From: Lelliottia jeotgali
GTDB lineage: Bacteria > Pseudomonadota > Gammaproteobacteria > Enterobacterales > Enterobacteriaceae
DNA length: 64,000 nt
Direction of reading: 5' to 3'
NCBI GenBank assembly: GCA_002271215.1
Contig: CP018628.1
Coordinates: 4,539,335-4,603,334, forward strand
Part shown: positions 24,591 to 37,962 of the stretch, in pieces
Position numbering within the stretch: position 1 is the first letter of the stretch
How the letters are laid out: each line of letters opens with the position of its first letter
The notes under the pieces: model-generated
Told to the model about the DNA's origin: nothing
Database searches by the model: none
The model's input: only the letters and a program-made list of their open reading frames with translations
Position numbers and translations under genes: made by a program

Positions 24591-24603
24591 GGTATTGCGG
24601 ATG

Positions 24604-26472
24604 TTAAATCTCGACCTGCGTCCCTAGCTCAATCACGCGGTTAGGCGGGATTTCGAACTGGTCGGGCGCGCGCAGGGCGTTACGTTGCAGAATGAGATAC
24701 AGCTTGCCGCGCAGACGCAGATACCACGGACGTTTGCCGACGATCAGTGACTCGTGCGACATAAAGAACGAGGTTTCCATCATTCGACAGCTCAGACCCT
24801 CAAGACCACAGCGGTGGAATACCTCTTCCACATTTGGCGTTTCACGCCAGCCGTAGCTCGCCACCACGCGCCAGAAGGTCGGCGAAAGCTGCTCGATCTG
24901 TACGCGGCGAACGTTATGCACATAAGGCGCATCTTCGGTGCGCAGCGTCAGCAGAATCACGCGCTCATGCAGCACTTTGTTGTGCTTGAGGTTGTGCATC
25001 AACGCAAACGGGATAACGTTCAACGCACGCGACATATACACCGCGGTGCCCGGCACGCGTACCGGCGGGGATTTCTCCAGCGAGGCGATCATCGCTTCCA
25101 GAGAGTTACCGTGCTCATGCATACGGCGCAGCAGACGGAAGCGCTCGCTCTTCCAGGTGGTCATCACCAGGAACATCACCAGACCCAGGGTCAGCGGCAG
25201 CCAGCCACCGGAGACGATTTTGTCGAGGTTTGCGGAGAACAGCGGCACATCGATACACAGGAAACCGACCAGAATCAGCGCCACCAGGAACTTGTTCCAG
25301 TGCCAGTTCCGGTACGCCACCGTCGTGGAGAGAATCGAGGTCAGCACCATCGTGCCCGTCACGGCGATACCGTACGCCGCCGCCAGGTTGCTGGAGTGCT
25401 CGAAGCTGACAATCACGATCACCACGGCAAAGTAGAGCAGCCAGTTAATGAACGGAATGTAGATCTGCCCGGATTCCATCTCCGAGGTGTGAATAATACG
25501 CATCGGCGACAGATAGCCCAGACGAACCGCCTGGCGCGTCAGGGAGAAGACGCCGGAAATTACCGCCTGTGAGGCAATCACCGTCGCCAGGGTTGCGAGG
25601 ATCAGCATCGGGACCAGCGCCCAGTCAGGGGCCAGCAGGAAGAACGGGTTCTTGATCGCTTCAGGATGTTTGAGCAGCAGCGCGCCCTGGCCAAAGTAGT
25701 TCAGTGCCAGAGACGGCAGCACCACGGAGAACCAGGCCAGACGAATCGGCAGCTTACCGAAGTGGCCCATATCTGCGTACAGCGCTTCCACACCGGTAAT
25801 CGACAGCACGACAGCGCCGAGCGCGACAAACGACACGGTTTTGTATTCGAGGAAGAAGTGGACCGCCCACATTGGGTTCAGCGCCTGCAGCACTTCCGGG
25901 TTGGAAAGAATACCGCGCAGCCCGAGCGCCGCCAGGATCAGGAACCAGGCCAGCATAATCGGCGCAAACAGCTTACCCACCAGCCCCGTACCGTGCTTCT
26001 GAATCGCGAACAGCAATGTCAGCACAATAATGGCGAGCGGCACCACCCAGGTATCCAGCTGCGGCGCGATAATCTCCAGCCCCTCTATCGCTGAGAGGAC
26101 CGAAATCGCCGGGGTGATAACCACTTCTCCATAGAAGAAGCTGCCGCCAATCAGGCCGATAATCACCAGGAACGAGGTCATTTTTGCCGAGGTATTGCGC
26201 CCGGCAAGGGACATGAGCGTCAGGATCCCACCTTCACCGGCGTTATCTGCACGCATGACGAAAGAGAGATATTTAACCGAGACGACCAGGATCAGCAGCC
26301 AAAATATAAGTGACAAAAAGCCAAAAACGGCGTCACGTTCAACACCAAAACCAAACTGACCGGATAGACATTCTCGAAGCGTATAGAGCGGGCTGGTACC
26401 GATATCACCGTACACAACCCCAATGGCCGCAAGCGTTATAGCGCGTAATGATTGCTTATTATCAGTGCTCAT
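24604..26472 (-). CDS. kup: Low-affinity potassium transporter Kup
   Basis: 622-aa KUP/HAK/KT-family K+:H+ symporter of the inner membrane, same length as E. coli Kup (TrkD). About 12 hydrophobic helices fill residues 12-430, including the signature [17 protein letters not shown] (18-34), followed by a cytoplasmic C-terminal domain of about 180 residues. It is a single-gene unit, and its 3' end is marked by a REP pair. Confidence 0.97.
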   Translation of the reverse strand: MSTDNKQSLRAITLAAIGVVYGDIGTSPLYTLRECLSGQFGFGVERDAVFGFLSLIFWLLILVVSVKYLSFVMRADNAGEGGILTLMSLAGRNTSAKMTSFLVIIGLIGGSFFYGEVVITPAISVLSAIEGLEIIAPQLDTWVVPLAIIVLTLLFAIQKHGTGLVGKLFAPIMLAWFLILAALGLRGILSNPEVLQALNPMWAVHFFLEYKTVSFVALGAVVLSITGVEALYADMGHFGKLPIRLAWFSVVLPSLALNYFGQGALLLKHPEAIKNPFFLLAPDWALVPMLILATLATVIASQAVISGVFSLTRQAVRLGYLSPMRIIHTSEMESGQIYIPFINWLLYFAVVIVIVSFEHSSNLAAAYGIAVTGTMVLTSILSTTVAYRNWHWNKFLVALILVGFLCIDVPLFSANLDKIVSGGWLPLTLGLVMFLVMTTWKSERFRLLRRMHEHGNSLEAMIASLEKSPPVRVPGTAVYMSRALNVIPFALMHNLKHNKVLHERVILLTLRTEDAPYVHNVRRVQIEQLSPTFWRVVASYGWRETPNVEEVFHRCGLEGLSCRMMETSFFMSHESLIVGKRPWYLRLRGKLYLILQRNALRAPDQFEIPPNRVIELGTQVEI

Positions 26473-26694
26473 AGACTAGTCTTTTCGTTGTATAACAAAT
26501 GTGTGCTTAGTCCCTTGGCCCACAAAAAGGCGCACAGTATGCACGATTAATCGCAAGATCGTACCCCTAAATGCAACCACATTAATGTAGCGCAAAGAAA
26601 ATAGTGCCGCACTTCAGTCTATTACCAGCCCATGCTGAAACGTCTATACTCGCATCAATTAGCTGCGACGACGCCGAAAGGATGCAACACAATT

Positions 26695-28191
26695 ATGGCT
26701 CACTCACATTTATTAGCAGAAAGAATTTCCCGCCTCAGCGGTGCGCTGGAGAAAGGCCTTTTCGAACGCAGCCACGCGATTAGGCTCTGTTTGTTGGCAG
26801 CGCTCAGCGGTGAAAGTGTGTTCCTGCTCGGTCCGCCCGGCATTGCTAAAAGCCTGATTGCTCGCCGACTTAAATTTGCTTTCCAGAACGCGCGCGCCTT
26901 TGAATATCTGATGACCCGTTTTTCCACCCCGGAAGAGGTGTTTGGCCCGCTCTCGATTCAGGCCCTGAAAGATGAGGGGCGTTATCAGCGCTTAACGGCG
27001 GGCTATCTCCCCGAAGCTGAAATCGTGTTTCTGGATGAGATTTGGAAAGCTGGCCCGGCGATACTGAACACCCTGCTTACCGCTATCAACGAACGCCGTT
27101 TTCGTAACGGCGCGTTCGAGGAAAAAATCCCGATGCGTCTGCTGGTGGCCGCATCCAACGAACTTCCTGAAGCCGACAGCAGCCTCGAAGCGCTGTATGA
27201 CCGAATGCTAATTCGCCTGTGGCTGGATAAAGTGCAGGACAAGTCGAACTTCCGCTCTTTATTGATAAGCCAGCAGGATGAGAATGAAAATCCGGTTGCG
27301 CCGTCGCTACAGGTGACAGACGAAGAGTATCAACAGTGGCAACAGGATATCGGTAAGGTGAAACTTCCCGACGCCGTTTTTGAGCTGATCTTCATGCTGC
27401 GCCAGCAGCTGGATGTATTACCTGCTGCGCCTTATGTCTCGGATCGTCGCTGGAAAAAAGCCATTCGTCTGTTGCAGGCCAGCGCATTATTCAGTGGACG
27501 GGATGCTGTCGCCCCTATCGATCTTATCCTGTTAAAAGATTGTCTGTGGCACGACGGCGAAGGTATGCATTTGATGCAGCAACAGCTGGACGTTTTGATG
27601 ACCGGGCACGCGTGGGGGCAGCAGGCGATGCTCACCCAGTTGGGCGCTATTACTCAGCGACGCATTCAGCTTCAGCAGCAGCAAAGTGATAAAACGGCGC
27701 TGAAGGTCAGCCGACTCGGCGGGATGTTTTCGCGTAAACCTCACTACGAGTTACCCACCGAACTGACGGAAACCTCGCTGACACTCTTGCTCCAGCAACC
27801 GTTAAAACTCCACGATATGCAGGTGGTGCACATCACCATTGAGCGCGACGCGCTGTCACAGTGGCTGGACAAAAACGGCGAAATCCGCGGAAAGCTAAAC
27901 GGTATTGGCTTTGCCCAGGTACTGAATCTGGAAGTGGATACCAGCTTGCATCTGGTAATCCGCGATGTGAGTTTACAAGGCTCTCGTCTCGCGTTGCCTG
28001 GGAATGCCTCGGAGAATGTTCCGGAAGAGATAAAACAGCAGCTCGAAGCACTCGATACTGAATGGCACCAGCAGCACACGCGCTTCAGCGAACAACAAAA
28101 ATGTCTCTTTATTCATAGCGACTGGTTAGGTCGTATCGAAGCCAGCCTGCAGGATGTCAGCGCGCAGATCAAACAGGCGCGTCAATGCTAA
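26695..28191 (+). CDS. ravA: RavA, MoxR-family AAA+ ATPase
   Basis: 498-aa ATPase that forms hexamers and cage complexes with lysine decarboxylase LdcI and, with ViaA, affects aminoglycoside sensitivity and respiratory complexes in E. coli. Walker A GPPGIAKS is at 46-53, Walker B VFLDEIW near 110, and sensor 1 AASNELPE near 150; a discontinuous LARA domain follows. Start ATG 26695 ([12 protein letters not shown]) matches the E. coli N-terminus; an in-frame ATG 21 codons upstream is rejected. It overlaps viaA by 7 bp. Confidence 0.95.
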   Translation: MAHSHLLAERISRLSGALEKGLFERSHAIRLCLLAALSGESVFLLGPPGIAKSLIARRLKFAFQNARAFEYLMTRFSTPEEVFGPLSIQALKDEGRYQRLTAGYLPEAEIVFLDEIWKAGPAILNTLLTAINERRFRNGAFEEKIPMRLLVAASNELPEADSSLEALYDRMLIRLWLDKVQDKSNFRSLLISQQDENENPVAPSLQVTDEEYQQWQQDIGKVKLPDAVFELIFMLRQQLDVLPAAPYVSDRRWKKAIRLLQASALFSGRDAVAPIDLILLKDCLWHDGEGMHLMQQQLDVLMTGHAWGQQAMLTQLGAITQRRIQLQQQQSDKTALKVSRLGGMFSRKPHYELPTELTETSLTLLLQQPLKLHDMQVVHITIERDALSQWLDKNGEIRGKLNGIGFAQVLNLEVDTSLHLVIRDVSLQGSRLALPGNASENVPEEIKQQLEALDTEWHQQHTRFSEQQKCLFIHSDWLGRIEASLQDVSAQIKQARQC

Positions 28192-29636
28192 CTCTGGATA
28201 CGCTCAATGTGATGCTGGCAGTCGGAGAGGAGGGGATGATCGAGGAGATCCTGCTCACCTTGCTCGCCTCGCCTCAGCTGGCAGCATTCTTTGAAAAGTT
28301 TCCCCGTATAAAAAAGGCTGTCACTGACGATCTTCCGCGCTGGCGGGATAATCTTCGCCGCCGGCTAAAAGAGACCGAAGTCCCGCCGGAACTGACTGAA
28401 GAAGTGGTGTGTTATCAGCAAAGCCAACGGCTCTCGACCGCACAATTCATCATCCAGCTCCCGCAGATCCTGACACTACTCGATAAAGTGCATTCTCCTT
28501 ATGCAGCCCAGGCTCATCAGTTGGTCACGGACAACGCCAGCTTTACACCCGCGCTGCATACGCTCTTTTTACAGCGATGGCGACTCAGCCTGGTGGTACA
28601 GACTACTTCGCTCAATCAGCAGCTTCTGGAAGAAGAACGCGAACAGTTACTCAGTGAAGTTCAGGAGCGGATGACCCTAAGCGGCCAGCTGGAGCAGGTG
28701 CTGGTGGAAAACGAAAACTCAGCCGGGCGTCTTTGGGATATGAGCGCCGGGCAGATCCGGCGCGGCGACTATCAGCTGATCGTTAAATATGGCGATTTTC
28801 TGGCACAACAACCCGAGCTGATGCAGATCGCTGAACAACTTGGCCGTTCGCGGGAAGCGAAGTCAGTGCCGAAGAAAGATGCGCCGATGGAGACCTTCCG
28901 CACCCTGGTGCGCGAACCGGCGACGGTGCCGGAACAGGTCGACGGCCTGCAGCAGAGCGATGATATCCTGCGCCTTCTGCCGACGGAGCTGGCGACGCTA
29001 GGCATCACCGAGCTGGAATATGAATTCTACCGTAGGCTGGTGGAGAAACAGCTCCTGACCTATCGCCTGCACGGTGAGTCCTGGCGCGAGAAAATCAGTC
29101 AGCGCCCGGTCGTTCATCAGGATTTTGACGAGCAGCCGCGTGGGCCATTTATCGTCTGCGTCGATACTTCCGGGTCGATGGGCGGTTTTAACGAACAATG
29201 CGCCAAAGCATTTTGCCTGGCGCTAATGCGCGTGGCCCTCGCCGATCGGCGCCGCTGCTTTATTATGTTGTTTTCCAGTGAAGTGGTGGGATACGAGCTG
29301 ACAGGAGAGCAAGGTATTGAGCAGGCGATCCGCTTTTTGAGCCAGCGTTTTCGTGGCGGCACCGACATCGCCAGCTGTTTTCGCGCCATCGCAGAACGCA
29401 TGCAGGGCGGAGACTGGTATGACGCGGATGCGGTGGTGATTTCCGATTTTATTGCCCAGCGGCTGCCGGATGATGTGGTCGCGAAGGTGAAATCGTTACA
29501 GCGGGATCAACAGCATCGTTTTCACGCTGTCGCCATGTCGCAACATGGAAAACCCGGCATCATGCGCATCTTCGATCATATCTGGCGCTTTGATACCGGG
29601 TTGCGTAGCCGCCTGGTCAGACGTTGGCGGCGTTAG
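28185..29636 (+). CDS. viaA: ViaA, VWA-domain partner of RavA
   Basis: 483-aa protein, same length as E. coli ViaA. The N-terminal helical part is followed by a von Willebrand factor A domain with the MIDAS motif DTSGSMGG near residue 327 and FRGGTDI further on. It stimulates RavA ATPase and acts in the same complex. The two genes overlap by 7 bp, so translation is probably coupled. It is convergent with asnA with only 2 bp between stop codons and no obvious terminator. Confidence 0.95.
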   Translation: MLTLDTLNVMLAVGEEGMIEEILLTLLASPQLAAFFEKFPRIKKAVTDDLPRWRDNLRRRLKETEVPPELTEEVVCYQQSQRLSTAQFIIQLPQILTLLDKVHSPYAAQAHQLVTDNASFTPALHTLFLQRWRLSLVVQTTSLNQQLLEEEREQLLSEVQERMTLSGQLEQVLVENENSAGRLWDMSAGQIRRGDYQLIVKYGDFLAQQPELMQIAEQLGRSREAKSVPKKDAPMETFRTLVREPATVPEQVDGLQQSDDILRLLPTELATLGITELEYEFYRRLVEKQLLTYRLHGESWREKISQRPVVHQDFDEQPRGPFIVCVDTSGSMGGFNEQCAKAFCLALMRVALADRRRCFIMLFSSEVVGYELTGEQGIEQAIRFLSQRFRGGTDIASCFRAIAERMQGGDWYDADAVVISDFIAQRLPDDVVAKVKSLQRDQQHRFHAVAMSQHGKPGIMRIFDHIWRFDTGLRSRLVRRWRR

Positions 29637-29638
29637 GA

Positions 29639-30631
29639 TTACAGCAAGGAACCGACGCTTTCACGAACCTGCTGCGGCCACACGCCACATTGTACTTGTC
29701 CGATATGGGAAAGTTGCAGCAACAACATTGTCAGACGCGACTGGCCGATACCGCCACCGATAGTTTGCGGCATTTCGCCGCGCAGCAGGGCCTGGTGCCA
29801 TTCGAGCTTCAGGCGATCTTCATCCCCCGTTGTCGCCAGCTGGCGCTTCAGCGCGTCGGCGTCCACCCGAATGCCCATTGAAGAAAGCTCGAACGCATCT
29901 TCCAGAATCGGGTTCCACACTAAAATATCGCCGTTCAGACCAGCCAGTTCACGCTCATCGCGGGTACTCCAGTCATCATAGTCTGGGGCACGGACGTCGT
30001 GGCGTTGACCGTCAGACAGCTTGCCACCGATACCGATCAGGAAGACGGCGCCCAGCTCTTTAGCGATTGCGCGCTCACGGCCTTTGGCATCGAGATCCGG
30101 GAAACGGCTCAGCAGATCCTGACTATGAACAAAATGGATCGCGTCTGGCAGGAACGGTGCCAGACCGAACTCTTCACTCACCGCCGCTTCGGTCGCTTTG
30201 ATCCCCGCGTAGATCGCTTCTACGGTAGATTTCAGCGTACCCAGGTGGCGTTCACCATCACCCATAACACGTTCCCAGTCCCACTGGTCAACGTAAACGG
30301 AGTGAATGGCCGTCAGGCGGTCTTCATCGGGGCGAAGGGCTTTCATGTGCGTGTAGAGCCCTTCGCCCGCGCTGAAGTCGTGTTGTCCCAGTGTCTGACG
30401 CTTCCATTTCGCGAGTGAATGAACCACTTCGAACTGAGCGTCTGGCAAGGTTTTCACTTTTACCTGTACCGCTTTTTCGCAACCAGACAGGTTGTCCTGC
30501 GTCCCATCGCCGACACGGCTAAGAATCGGAGCCTGGACTTCAATCAGGCCAAGCTTCTCTTCGAGCTGACGTGAGAAATGGGATTTAACGAAACTGATCT
30601 GGCGTTGTTTTGCGATGTAAGCGGTTTTCAT
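29639..30631 (-). CDS. asnA: Aspartate-ammonia ligase
   Basis: 330-aa ammonia-dependent asparagine synthetase (ATP + aspartate + NH3), class II tRNA-synthetase-like fold, same length as E. coli AsnA. The N-terminus [20 protein letters not shown] and the C-terminal [14 protein letters not shown] are diagnostic. It is transcribed divergently from its activator asnC across a 150-bp gap. Confidence 0.97.
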   Translation of the reverse strand: MKTAYIAKQRQISFVKSHFSRQLEEKLGLIEVQAPILSRVGDGTQDNLSGCEKAVQVKVKTLPDAQFEVVHSLAKWKRQTLGQHDFSAGEGLYTHMKALRPDEDRLTAIHSVYVDQWDWERVMGDGERHLGTLKSTVEAIYAGIKATEAAVSEEFGLAPFLPDAIHFVHSQDLLSRFPDLDAKGRERAIAKELGAVFLIGIGGKLSDGQRHDVRAPDYDDWSTRDERELAGLNGDILVWNPILEDAFELSSMGIRVDADALKRQLATTGDEDRLKLEWHQALLRGEMPQTIGGGIGQSRLTMLLLQLSHIGQVQCGVWPQQVRESVGSLL

Positions 30632-30720
30632 TTTTATACTCCTGCGTCCTGTTGATATTGATTAAGCAACAAAAACGGCACTCAATTCAATAATCAAACA
30701 ACAAAAAGCCAGCTTCACTT

Positions 30721-30748
30721 TTGATTCGCTAAAATAAGGCGCTAGAAT
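30721..30748 (+). promoter_or_regulatory. asnC promoter
   Basis: TTGATT (30721-30726), 16-bp spacer, TAGAAT (30743-30748), about 34 nt upstream of the asnC ATG, with a GC-rich stretch between the hexamers. Confidence 0.65.
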
Positions 30749-30781
30749 AGAAGGATTACTCAATCTTCATAAGAAAAACCT

Positions 30782-31240
30782 ATGGAAAATTATCAGATCG
30801 ATAATCTGGATCGCGGCATCCTGGAGGCGTTAATGGCCAATGCCCGTACCGCCTATGCGGAACTGGCCAAACAATTCGGCGTCAGCCCAGGCACAATTCA
30901 CGTTCGCGTAGAGAAAATGAAACAGGCGGGGATTATTACCGGGGCGCGGATCGACGTCAGTCCAAAACAACTTGGGTATGACGTGTGCTGCTTTATTGGC
31001 ATTATTCTGAAAAGCGCAAAAGATTACCCCTCCGCACTGGCCCGCCTCGAAAGCCTGGAAGAAGTCACTGAAGCCTATTACACCACCGGGCACTACAGCA
31101 TCTTTATTAAGGTAATGTGCCGGTCGATCGACGCCCTCCAGCAGGTACTTATCAACAAGATCCAAACAATTGATGAAATTCAGTCCACCGAGACGCTGAT
31201 CTCCCTGCAGAACCCTATCATGCGTACCATTCGCCCTTAG
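30782..31240 (+). CDS. asnC: AsnC, Lrp/AsnC-family regulator
   Basis: 152-aa regulator that activates asnA in an asparagine-sensitive manner and represses itself in E. coli. N-terminal HTH (about 6-55, AELAKQFGVSPGTIHVRVEKM) and a C-terminal RAM ligand domain (AYYTTGHYSIFIKV). Upstream of mioC; transcription from here reaches mioC and oriC. Confidence 0.97.
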   Translation: MENYQIDNLDRGILEALMANARTAYAELAKQFGVSPGTIHVRVEKMKQAGIITGARIDVSPKQLGYDVCCFIGIILKSAKDYPSALARLESLEEVTEAYYTTGHYSIFIKVMCRSIDALQQVLINKIQTIDEIQSTETLISLQNPIMRTIRP

Positions 31241-31261
31241 CGGGGCAATTTAATTACCACA

Positions 31262-31270
31262 TTTTCCACA
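31262..31270 (+). promoter_or_regulatory. DnaA-box-like site at the mioC promoter
   Basis: TTTTCCACA differs from the consensus TTATCCACA at one base and lies 60 nt upstream of mioC, where E. coli has a DnaA site that represses mioC. Confidence 0.55.
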
Positions 31271-31329
31271 GGTAGATCCCAGCTCGCTCACAGCGTATGA
31301 TGTTCCCCTCTTTATATGAGCGAGCGATC

Positions 31330-31779
31330 ATGGCAGATATTACTCTTATCAGTGGCAGTACTCTTGGCGGCGCGGAATATGTTGCAGAACACCTGGCGGA
31401 AAAGCTTGAAGACGCTGGATTCTCAACCGAAACACTGCATGGTCCGTTACTGGAAGATCTCCCGTCTGATGGGATCTGGCTGCTGATCACCTCCACGCAC
31501 GGTGCCGGTGATATCCCGGATAACCTGCAGCCTCTCTATGATGAGCTTCTCGAACAGCTTCCAGACCTGTCAGCCGTGCGTTTTGGCGCGATTGGGATTG
31601 GTAGTCGTGAATACGACACATTTTGCGGTGCGGTAGAGAAAGTAGAAGCCGCGATCGCATCCTGTGGGGCAAAACAGATCGGCCAAACGCTGAAGATCAA
31701 CATCCTCGATCACGATATTCCAGAGGATCCAGCAGAAGAATGGCTGGGTGAATGGAAAAATTTACTCAATAACGATTAA
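31330..31779 (+). CDS. mioC: MioC, flavodoxin-like FMN protein
   Basis: 149-aa short-chain flavodoxin (E. coli 147 aa), implicated in biotin synthase electron supply. The FMN phosphate loop SGSTLGGAEY is at 8-17, and STHGAGDIPDN near 55 is a second flavin-binding loop. Start ATG 31330 (MADITLISG) is the family start; an upstream in-frame ATG adds 11 residues without support. Its transcription runs toward oriC. Confidence 0.95.
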   Translation: MADITLISGSTLGGAEYVAEHLAEKLEDAGFSTETLHGPLLEDLPSDGIWLLITSTHGAGDIPDNLQPLYDELLEQLPDLSAVRFGAIGIGSREYDTFCGAVEKVEAAIASCGAKQIGQTLKINILDHDIPEDPAEEWLGEWKNLLNND

Positions 31780-31788
31780 AGATCACGC

Positions 31789-32063
31789 GATCAGATGTGG
31801 ATAAGTCTGGTTAAAACCTTGGATTAAGCGGTAGTTATCCAACGTATAACTCTTGCTCGGTTTTTGAGCTGTGTATAAGTACCGGATCTAACCCCAGCTT
31901 ATACGCGGCAGGATCACCGATCATTCACAGCAAACGATCCTTTCTAACCTTATGATCTTTCTTACGAGATCCCGCTTATCCACAGAAGATGGCGATCCTA
32001 ATAAGAGATCATAGTAAAACAGATCTCTAAATAAGAAGATCTTCTTTTTAATAGCCAAGATCC
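31789..32063. other. oriC: Chromosomal replication origin oriC
   Basis: The mioC-mnmG gap holds the enterobacterial origin in inverted orientation relative to the usual E. coli drawing. DnaA boxes: R4 TGTGGATAA (31796-31804), an R3-region TTATCCAAC (31835-31843), R2 TGTGTATAA (31870-31878), R1 TTATCCACA (31976-31984). Three AT-rich 13-mers of the unwinding element, each ending in GATC, lie at 31998-32010, 32013-32025 and 32029-32041. About a dozen GATC sites serve Dam/SeqA. IHF and Fis sites are expected but were not delimited. Confidence 0.96.
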
Positions 32064-32152
32064 CAATGCTTTCTCGAAAGACTAAACTTGAGTAGAATCC
32101 ACGGCCCGGGCTTAAATCCATTTTCAAACCGCTTTACGCAAGGCAGGAAAGC

Positions 32153-34042
32153 ATGTTTTATCAGGATCCTTTTGACGTCATCATCATTGGCGGGGGTCAT
32201 GCAGGCACTGAGGCAGCAATGGCCGCAGCGCGTATGGGTCAACAGACTCTGCTTTTGACACACAATATCGACACGCTGGGACAAATGTCCTGTAATCCGG
32301 CGATTGGCGGCATTGGGAAAGGACACCTGGTAAAAGAAGTCGATGCTTTAGGCGGCTTGATGGCGAAAGCGATCGATCAGGCCGGTATTCAGTTTAGGAT
32401 ACTAAACGCCAGCAAAGGCCCCGCTGTACGAGCCACTCGTGCTCAGGCAGACCGCGTGCTTTACCGCCAGGCTGTGCGTACCGCACTGGAAAACCAACCG
32501 AACCTGATGATCTTCCAGCAGGCGGTTGAAGATCTTATCGTTGAGAACGATCGTGTCGTGGGTGCCGTTACCCAGATGGGCCTGAAGTTCCGCGCTAAAT
32601 CCGTTGTACTGACGGTCGGGACGTTCCTCGATGGCAAAATTCACATCGGCCTGGATAACTACAGCGGTGGCCGTGCAGGCGATCCGCCATCCATTTCGCT
32701 GTCTCGCCGTCTGCGTGAACTGCCGCTGCGCGTCAGCCGTCTGAAAACCGGTACGCCTCCGCGTATCGACGCTCGTACCATCGATTTTAGCGTGCTGGCT
32801 GAACAGCACGGCGACAACCCGATGCCCGTCTTCTCGTTCATGGGTTCTGCTTCTCAGCATCCTCAGCAGGTGCCGTGTTACATCACGCACACCAATGAAA
32901 AAACCCATGACGTGATCCGTAATAACCTCGATCGAAGCCCGATGTATGCAGGTGTGATCGAAGGGATCGGGCCGCGTTATTGTCCGTCGATCGAAGACAA
33001 AGTCATGCGCTTTGCCGATCGTAACCAGCACCAGATCTTCCTGGAGCCGGAAGGTCTTACCTCCAACGAAATTTACCCGAACGGCATCTCCACCAGCCTG
33101 CCGTTCGATGTACAGATGCAAATTGTTCGCTCAATGCAGGGCATGGAGAACGCAAAAATCGTTCGTCCTGGCTACGCTATTGAGTACGATTTCTTCGATC
33201 CACGCGATTTGAAACCAACGCTGGAAAGCAAATTTATCCAGGGTCTGTTCTTTGCCGGACAAATCAACGGCACCACCGGATACGAAGAGGCCGCTGCTCA
33301 GGGTCTGCTTGCAGGTCTTAACGCTGCGCGCTTCTCGGCGGAAAAAGAGGGTTGGGCACCACGTCGCGATCAGGCCTATCTGGGCGTGTTGGTTGACGAT
33401 CTCAGCACTCTTGGTACCAAAGAACCGTACCGGATGTTCACCTCACGGGCGGAATATCGTCTGATGCTGCGTGAAGACAACGCCGATTTGCGTCTGACTG
33501 AAATGGGCCGCGAGCTGGGTCTGGTCGACGACGAACGCTGGGCGCGTTTCAACCAGAAGCTGGAGCGTATCGAAAGCGAACGCCAGCGTCTGAAAACGTC
33601 CTGGGTGAATCCTTTGACTGAATCCGTAGCCGAAGTGAACGCTCACTTGACTGCGCCACTCTCACGAGAAGCCAGCGGGGAAGATCTGCTGCGCCGCCCG
33701 GAAATGACCTATGAGAAGCTGGTGCAGATGACACCGTTCGCGCCAGGTCTGGACGACGCCGAAGCGGCCGAGCAGGTCGAAATCCAGGTCAAATACGAAG
33801 GTTATATTGCGCGTCAGCAGGATGAAATCGAAAAACAACAGCGTAACGAGAACACGCTGCTGCCTGCGGTGTTGGATTACCGTCAGGTGACGGGGCTGTC
33901 CAACGAAGTGATCGCCAAGCTGAACGATCATAAACCTGTGTCGATTGGTCAGGCATCGCGCATCTCAGGTGTTACGCCCGCCGCGATTTCTATACTGCTG
34001 GTGTGGCTGAAGAAACAAGGTATGCTGCGCCGCAGCGCTTAA
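32153..34042 (+). CDS. mnmG: tRNA uridine 5-carboxymethylaminomethyl modification enzyme MnmG (GidA)
   Basis: 629-aa FAD-binding protein that, with MnmE, installs the cmnm5 group on wobble U34 of several tRNAs. The Rossmann dinucleotide motif [15 protein letters not shown] is at 11-25; the family signatures [11 protein letters not shown] (near 270) and [12 protein letters not shown] (near 370) are present. Same length as E. coli. It starts about 90 bp from oriC. Confidence 0.98.
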   Translation: MFYQDPFDVIIIGGGHAGTEAAMAAARMGQQTLLLTHNIDTLGQMSCNPAIGGIGKGHLVKEVDALGGLMAKAIDQAGIQFRILNASKGPAVRATRAQADRVLYRQAVRTALENQPNLMIFQQAVEDLIVENDRVVGAVTQMGLKFRAKSVVLTVGTFLDGKIHIGLDNYSGGRAGDPPSISLSRRLRELPLRVSRLKTGTPPRIDARTIDFSVLAEQHGDNPMPVFSFMGSASQHPQQVPCYITHTNEKTHDVIRNNLDRSPMYAGVIEGIGPRYCPSIEDKVMRFADRNQHQIFLEPEGLTSNEIYPNGISTSLPFDVQMQIVRSMQGMENAKIVRPGYAIEYDFFDPRDLKPTLESKFIQGLFFAGQINGTTGYEEAAAQGLLAGLNAARFSAEKEGWAPRRDQAYLGVLVDDLSTLGTKEPYRMFTSRAEYRLMLREDNADLRLTEMGRELGLVDDERWARFNQKLERIESERQRLKTSWVNPLTESVAEVNAHLTAPLSREASGEDLLRRPEMTYEKLVQMTPFAPGLDDAEAAEQVEIQVKYEGYIARQQDEIEKQQRNENTLLPAVLDYRQVTGLSNEVIAKLNDHKPVSIGQASRISGVTPAAISILLVWLKKQGMLRRSA

Positions 34043-34056
34043 TTCCTTGATAAATT

Positions 34057-34124
34057 GCCCGGTGGCGCTACGCTTACCGGGCCTACCTAATTCCGTAGGG
34101 CGGGTAAGCGCAGCGCCACCCGCC
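34057..34124. repeat. REP pair between mnmG and rsmG
   Basis: CCCGGTGGCGCTACGCTTACC and GGGCGGGTAAGCGCAGCGCC in opposite orientation with a short linker. Here the pair lies between two genes of the same operon rather than at an operon end. Confidence 0.8.
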
Positions 34125-34150
34125 AGTCAGTCCTTCAACAGGTATTCACC

Positions 34151-34774
34151 GTGCTCAACAAACTCTCTCGTCTGCTGGATGAAGCAGGTATTTCGCTCAC
34201 CGATCACCAGAAAAATCAGCTGGTGGCCTATGTCGATATGCTGAACAAATGGAATAAGGCGTACAACCTTACGTCAGTACGCGATCCCAACGAGATGCTG
34301 ATTCGCCATATTCTCGACAGTATTGTGGTTGCACCTCACCTGCAGGGTGAGCGTTTCATTGATGTGGGTACCGGCCCTGGTTTACCGGGTATTCCATTGT
34401 CCATCGTGCGGCCTGAGTGCCAGTTCACGCTGCTGGACAGTCTGGGGAAACGTGTTCGCTTCCTGCGTCAGGTACAGCATGAATTGAAGCTCAATAACAT
34501 TGAGCCGGTCCAGAGCAGGGTAGAAGAGTTCCCGTCAGAGCCGCCGTTCGACGGGGTCATTAGCCGCGCGTTTGCCTCGCTCAACGATATGGTCAGTTGG
34601 TGTAAGCATTTGCCCGCGCAAGAGGGGCGTTTTTATGCGCTCAAAGGCCTGGTTCCTGATGATGAAATCGCCCAACTCCCTGATGGATATACCGTCGAAT
34701 CCATTGTTAAGCTGCGGGTACCGCAACTCGATGGCGAACGGCATTTGGTGATAATTAAGCCAAACAATTTTTAA
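34151..34774 (+). CDS. rsmG: 16S rRNA (guanine527-N7)-methyltransferase RsmG (GidB)
   Basis: 207-aa SAM-dependent enzyme that methylates G527 of 16S rRNA; loss gives low-level streptomycin resistance in other species. SAM-binding motif [15 protein letters not shown] near 70-84. The GTG start at 34151 follows ACAGGT. Same length as E. coli. Co-oriented with mnmG across a REP pair. Confidence 0.97.
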   Translation: MLNKLSRLLDEAGISLTDHQKNQLVAYVDMLNKWNKAYNLTSVRDPNEMLIRHILDSIVVAPHLQGERFIDVGTGPGLPGIPLSIVRPECQFTLLDSLGKRVRFLRQVQHELKLNNIEPVQSRVEEFPSEPPFDGVISRAFASLNDMVSWCKHLPAQEGRFYALKGLVPDDEIAQLPDGYTVESIVKLRVPQLDGERHLVIIKPNNF

Positions 34775-35389
34775 AAATATAATAAAAAATGTGTAATTCG
34801 TGCTGATCCCGGAGTGTTAAAAATCAGCGTTATGAAAGGTGTTTCTCTGAATTGATTTTAACCATGTTGTTACAGTGGATTTTCCTGAAGTTAACCTGAT
34901 TTCTGTGGTTAAGCCAAAATATAGTCAACACTGAAAATATCAGCCTGCTAAAAGTCGAATTCAGTAACGAGAAGTGTTGTTAAAGTTTTATTAAAAATGT
35001 CAATGAGTGGTTTTTGTTGTGTACAGGACTGTTTTGAAAATAGTTACTGTCATTTATCTTTAATATCATAAAGATGAAATAAACCGATTTATTGATTTGA
35101 TAAATATGACCTTATCGTAAATGCTTATTTTGTGATCTTGTGCACGCTTTGTATTCAACGTTTCCGCGCTGTTTGCAGTTTAGCCAAACTGTTCAATGTT
35201 TGGCGAAAAGTTAAAAAAGAGCGCTGGGGAAAATTATTTAAACATTTATTCACCTTTTCGCTACTTAATGTTTGAATTCACGGGGGCGCACCGTATAATT
35301 TGACCGCTTTTTGATGCTTGACTCTGAGCCTTAAAGAACGTTTTATACGACACGCGACATACCTCGAAGGGAGCAGGAGTAAAAACGTG
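34775..35389. other. rsmG-atpI intergenic region
   Basis: 615 bp without a gene, AT-rich in the first 400 bp, similar in length to the E. coli gap. Apart from the atp promoter I see no ORF, repeat or hairpin with a T-run. Confidence 0.6.
35272..35299 (+). promoter_or_regulatory. atp operon promoter
   Basis: TTGAAT (35272-35277), 16-bp spacer, TATAAT (35294-35299), about 90 nt upstream of atpI. The exact -10 and its place ahead of the operon make this the likely main promoter. Confidence 0.75.
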
Positions 35390-36892
<1,503 letters not shown>

Positions 36893-36931
36893 TAAAAACC
36901 CAAGCCACAGAAATTAAAGAGGTATTGTGCT

Positions 36932-37402
36932 GTGAACATGAACGCAACAATCCTCGGCCAGGCCATCGCGTTTATTCTCTTTGTCTGGTTCTGCATGAAG
37001 TATGTATGGCCGCCTTTAATGGCAGCCATCGAGAAACGTCAGAAAGAAATTGCTGACGGTCTGGCTTCCGCAGAGCGCGCTAAGAAAGATTTGGACCTTG
37101 CACAGGCCAACGCGACAGACCAGCTGAAAAAAGCGAAAGGTGAAGCTCAGGTAATCATTGAACAGGCTAACAAACGCCGTGCTCAGATCCTGGACGAAGC
37201 CAAAGCTGAAGCAGAACAGGAACGTACCAAGATCGTTGCACAAGCGCAGGCTGAAATTGATGCTGAGCGTAAACGTGCTCGTGAAGAACTGCGTAAGCAG
37301 GTTGCGATTCTGGCTGTTGCTGGCGCCGAGAAGATCATCGAACGTTCCGTGGATGAAGCTGCTAATAGCGACATCGTGGACAAACTTGTCGCTGAACTGT
37401 AA
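36932..37402 (+). CDS. atpF: F1Fo ATP synthase subunit b
   Basis: 156-aa peripheral stalk subunit: one N-terminal membrane helix (about 5-25) and a long charged coiled coil (about 30-125, alanine/lysine/glutamate-rich) that dimerises. The GTG start at 36932 gives the E. coli length; an ATG two codons later is possible. Confidence 0.97.
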   Translation: MNMNATILGQAIAFILFVWFCMKYVWPPLMAAIEKRQKEIADGLASAERAKKDLDLAQANATDQLKKAKGEAQVIIEQANKRRAQILDEAKAEAEQERTKIVAQAQAEIDAERKRAREELRKQVAILAVAGAEKIIERSVDEAANSDIVDKLVAEL

Positions 37403-37416
37403 GGAGGGAGGGGCTG

Positions 37417-37950
37417 ATGTCTGAATTTGTTACGGTAGCTCGCCCCTACGCCAAAGCAGCTTTTGACTTTGCCGTCGAACACCAAAATGTCGATCGCTGG
37501 CAGGATATGCTGGCGTTTGCCGCTGAGGTAACGAAAAACGAGCAAGTGGCTGAGATGCTTTCCGGTGCACTAGCACCCGAAACCCTTGCTGCATCGTTTA
37601 TCGCCATTTGTGGTGAGCAACTGGATGACAACGGCCAGAACCTGATTAAGGTCATGGCTGAAAACGGTCGTCTGCGAGTGCTCCCGGATGTTCTCGAGCA
37701 GTTCCAGCACTTACGTGCTCTCAGTGAAGCTACCGCCGAAGTTGAAGTAACCTCTGCGAATGAACTGAGTGAAGAACAGCTTGCGAAAATCACCGCCGCG
37801 ATGGAAAAACGTCTGTCACGCAAAGTTAAGCTGAATTGCAAAATCGATAAGTCTGTAATGGCAGGCGTAATCATCCGAGCGGGTGATATGGTCATTGATG
37901 GCAGCGTACGCGGCCGTCTTGAACGCCTTGCAGACGTCTTGCAGTCTTAA
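37417..37950 (+). CDS. atpH: F1Fo ATP synthase subunit delta
   Basis: 177-aa OSCP/delta subunit that links the b-dimer to the top of F1. Starts [20 protein letters not shown] and contains the C-terminal signature [26 protein letters not shown] precedes the ATG. Confidence 0.97.
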   Translation: MSEFVTVARPYAKAAFDFAVEHQNVDRWQDMLAFAAEVTKNEQVAEMLSGALAPETLAASFIAICGEQLDDNGQNLIKVMAENGRLRVLPDVLEQFQHLRALSEATAEVEVTSANELSEEQLAKITAAMEKRLSRKVKLNCKIDKSVMAGVIIRAGDMVIDGSVRGRLERLADVLQS

Positions 37951-37962
37951 GGGGACTGGAGC

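Noticed and set aside
24754..25572. 272-codon open frame opposite kup
   Set aside because: Arginine/histidine-rich antisense shadow of kup.
29634..29641. Possible operon break problem between viaA and asnA (2-bp gap, no terminator)
   Set aside because: The genes are convergent and both ends match E. coli lengths; tight convergent ends are common and not by themselves unusual.
32402..33121. 239-codon open frame opposite mnmG
   Set aside because: Antisense shadow of a strongly conserved gene.
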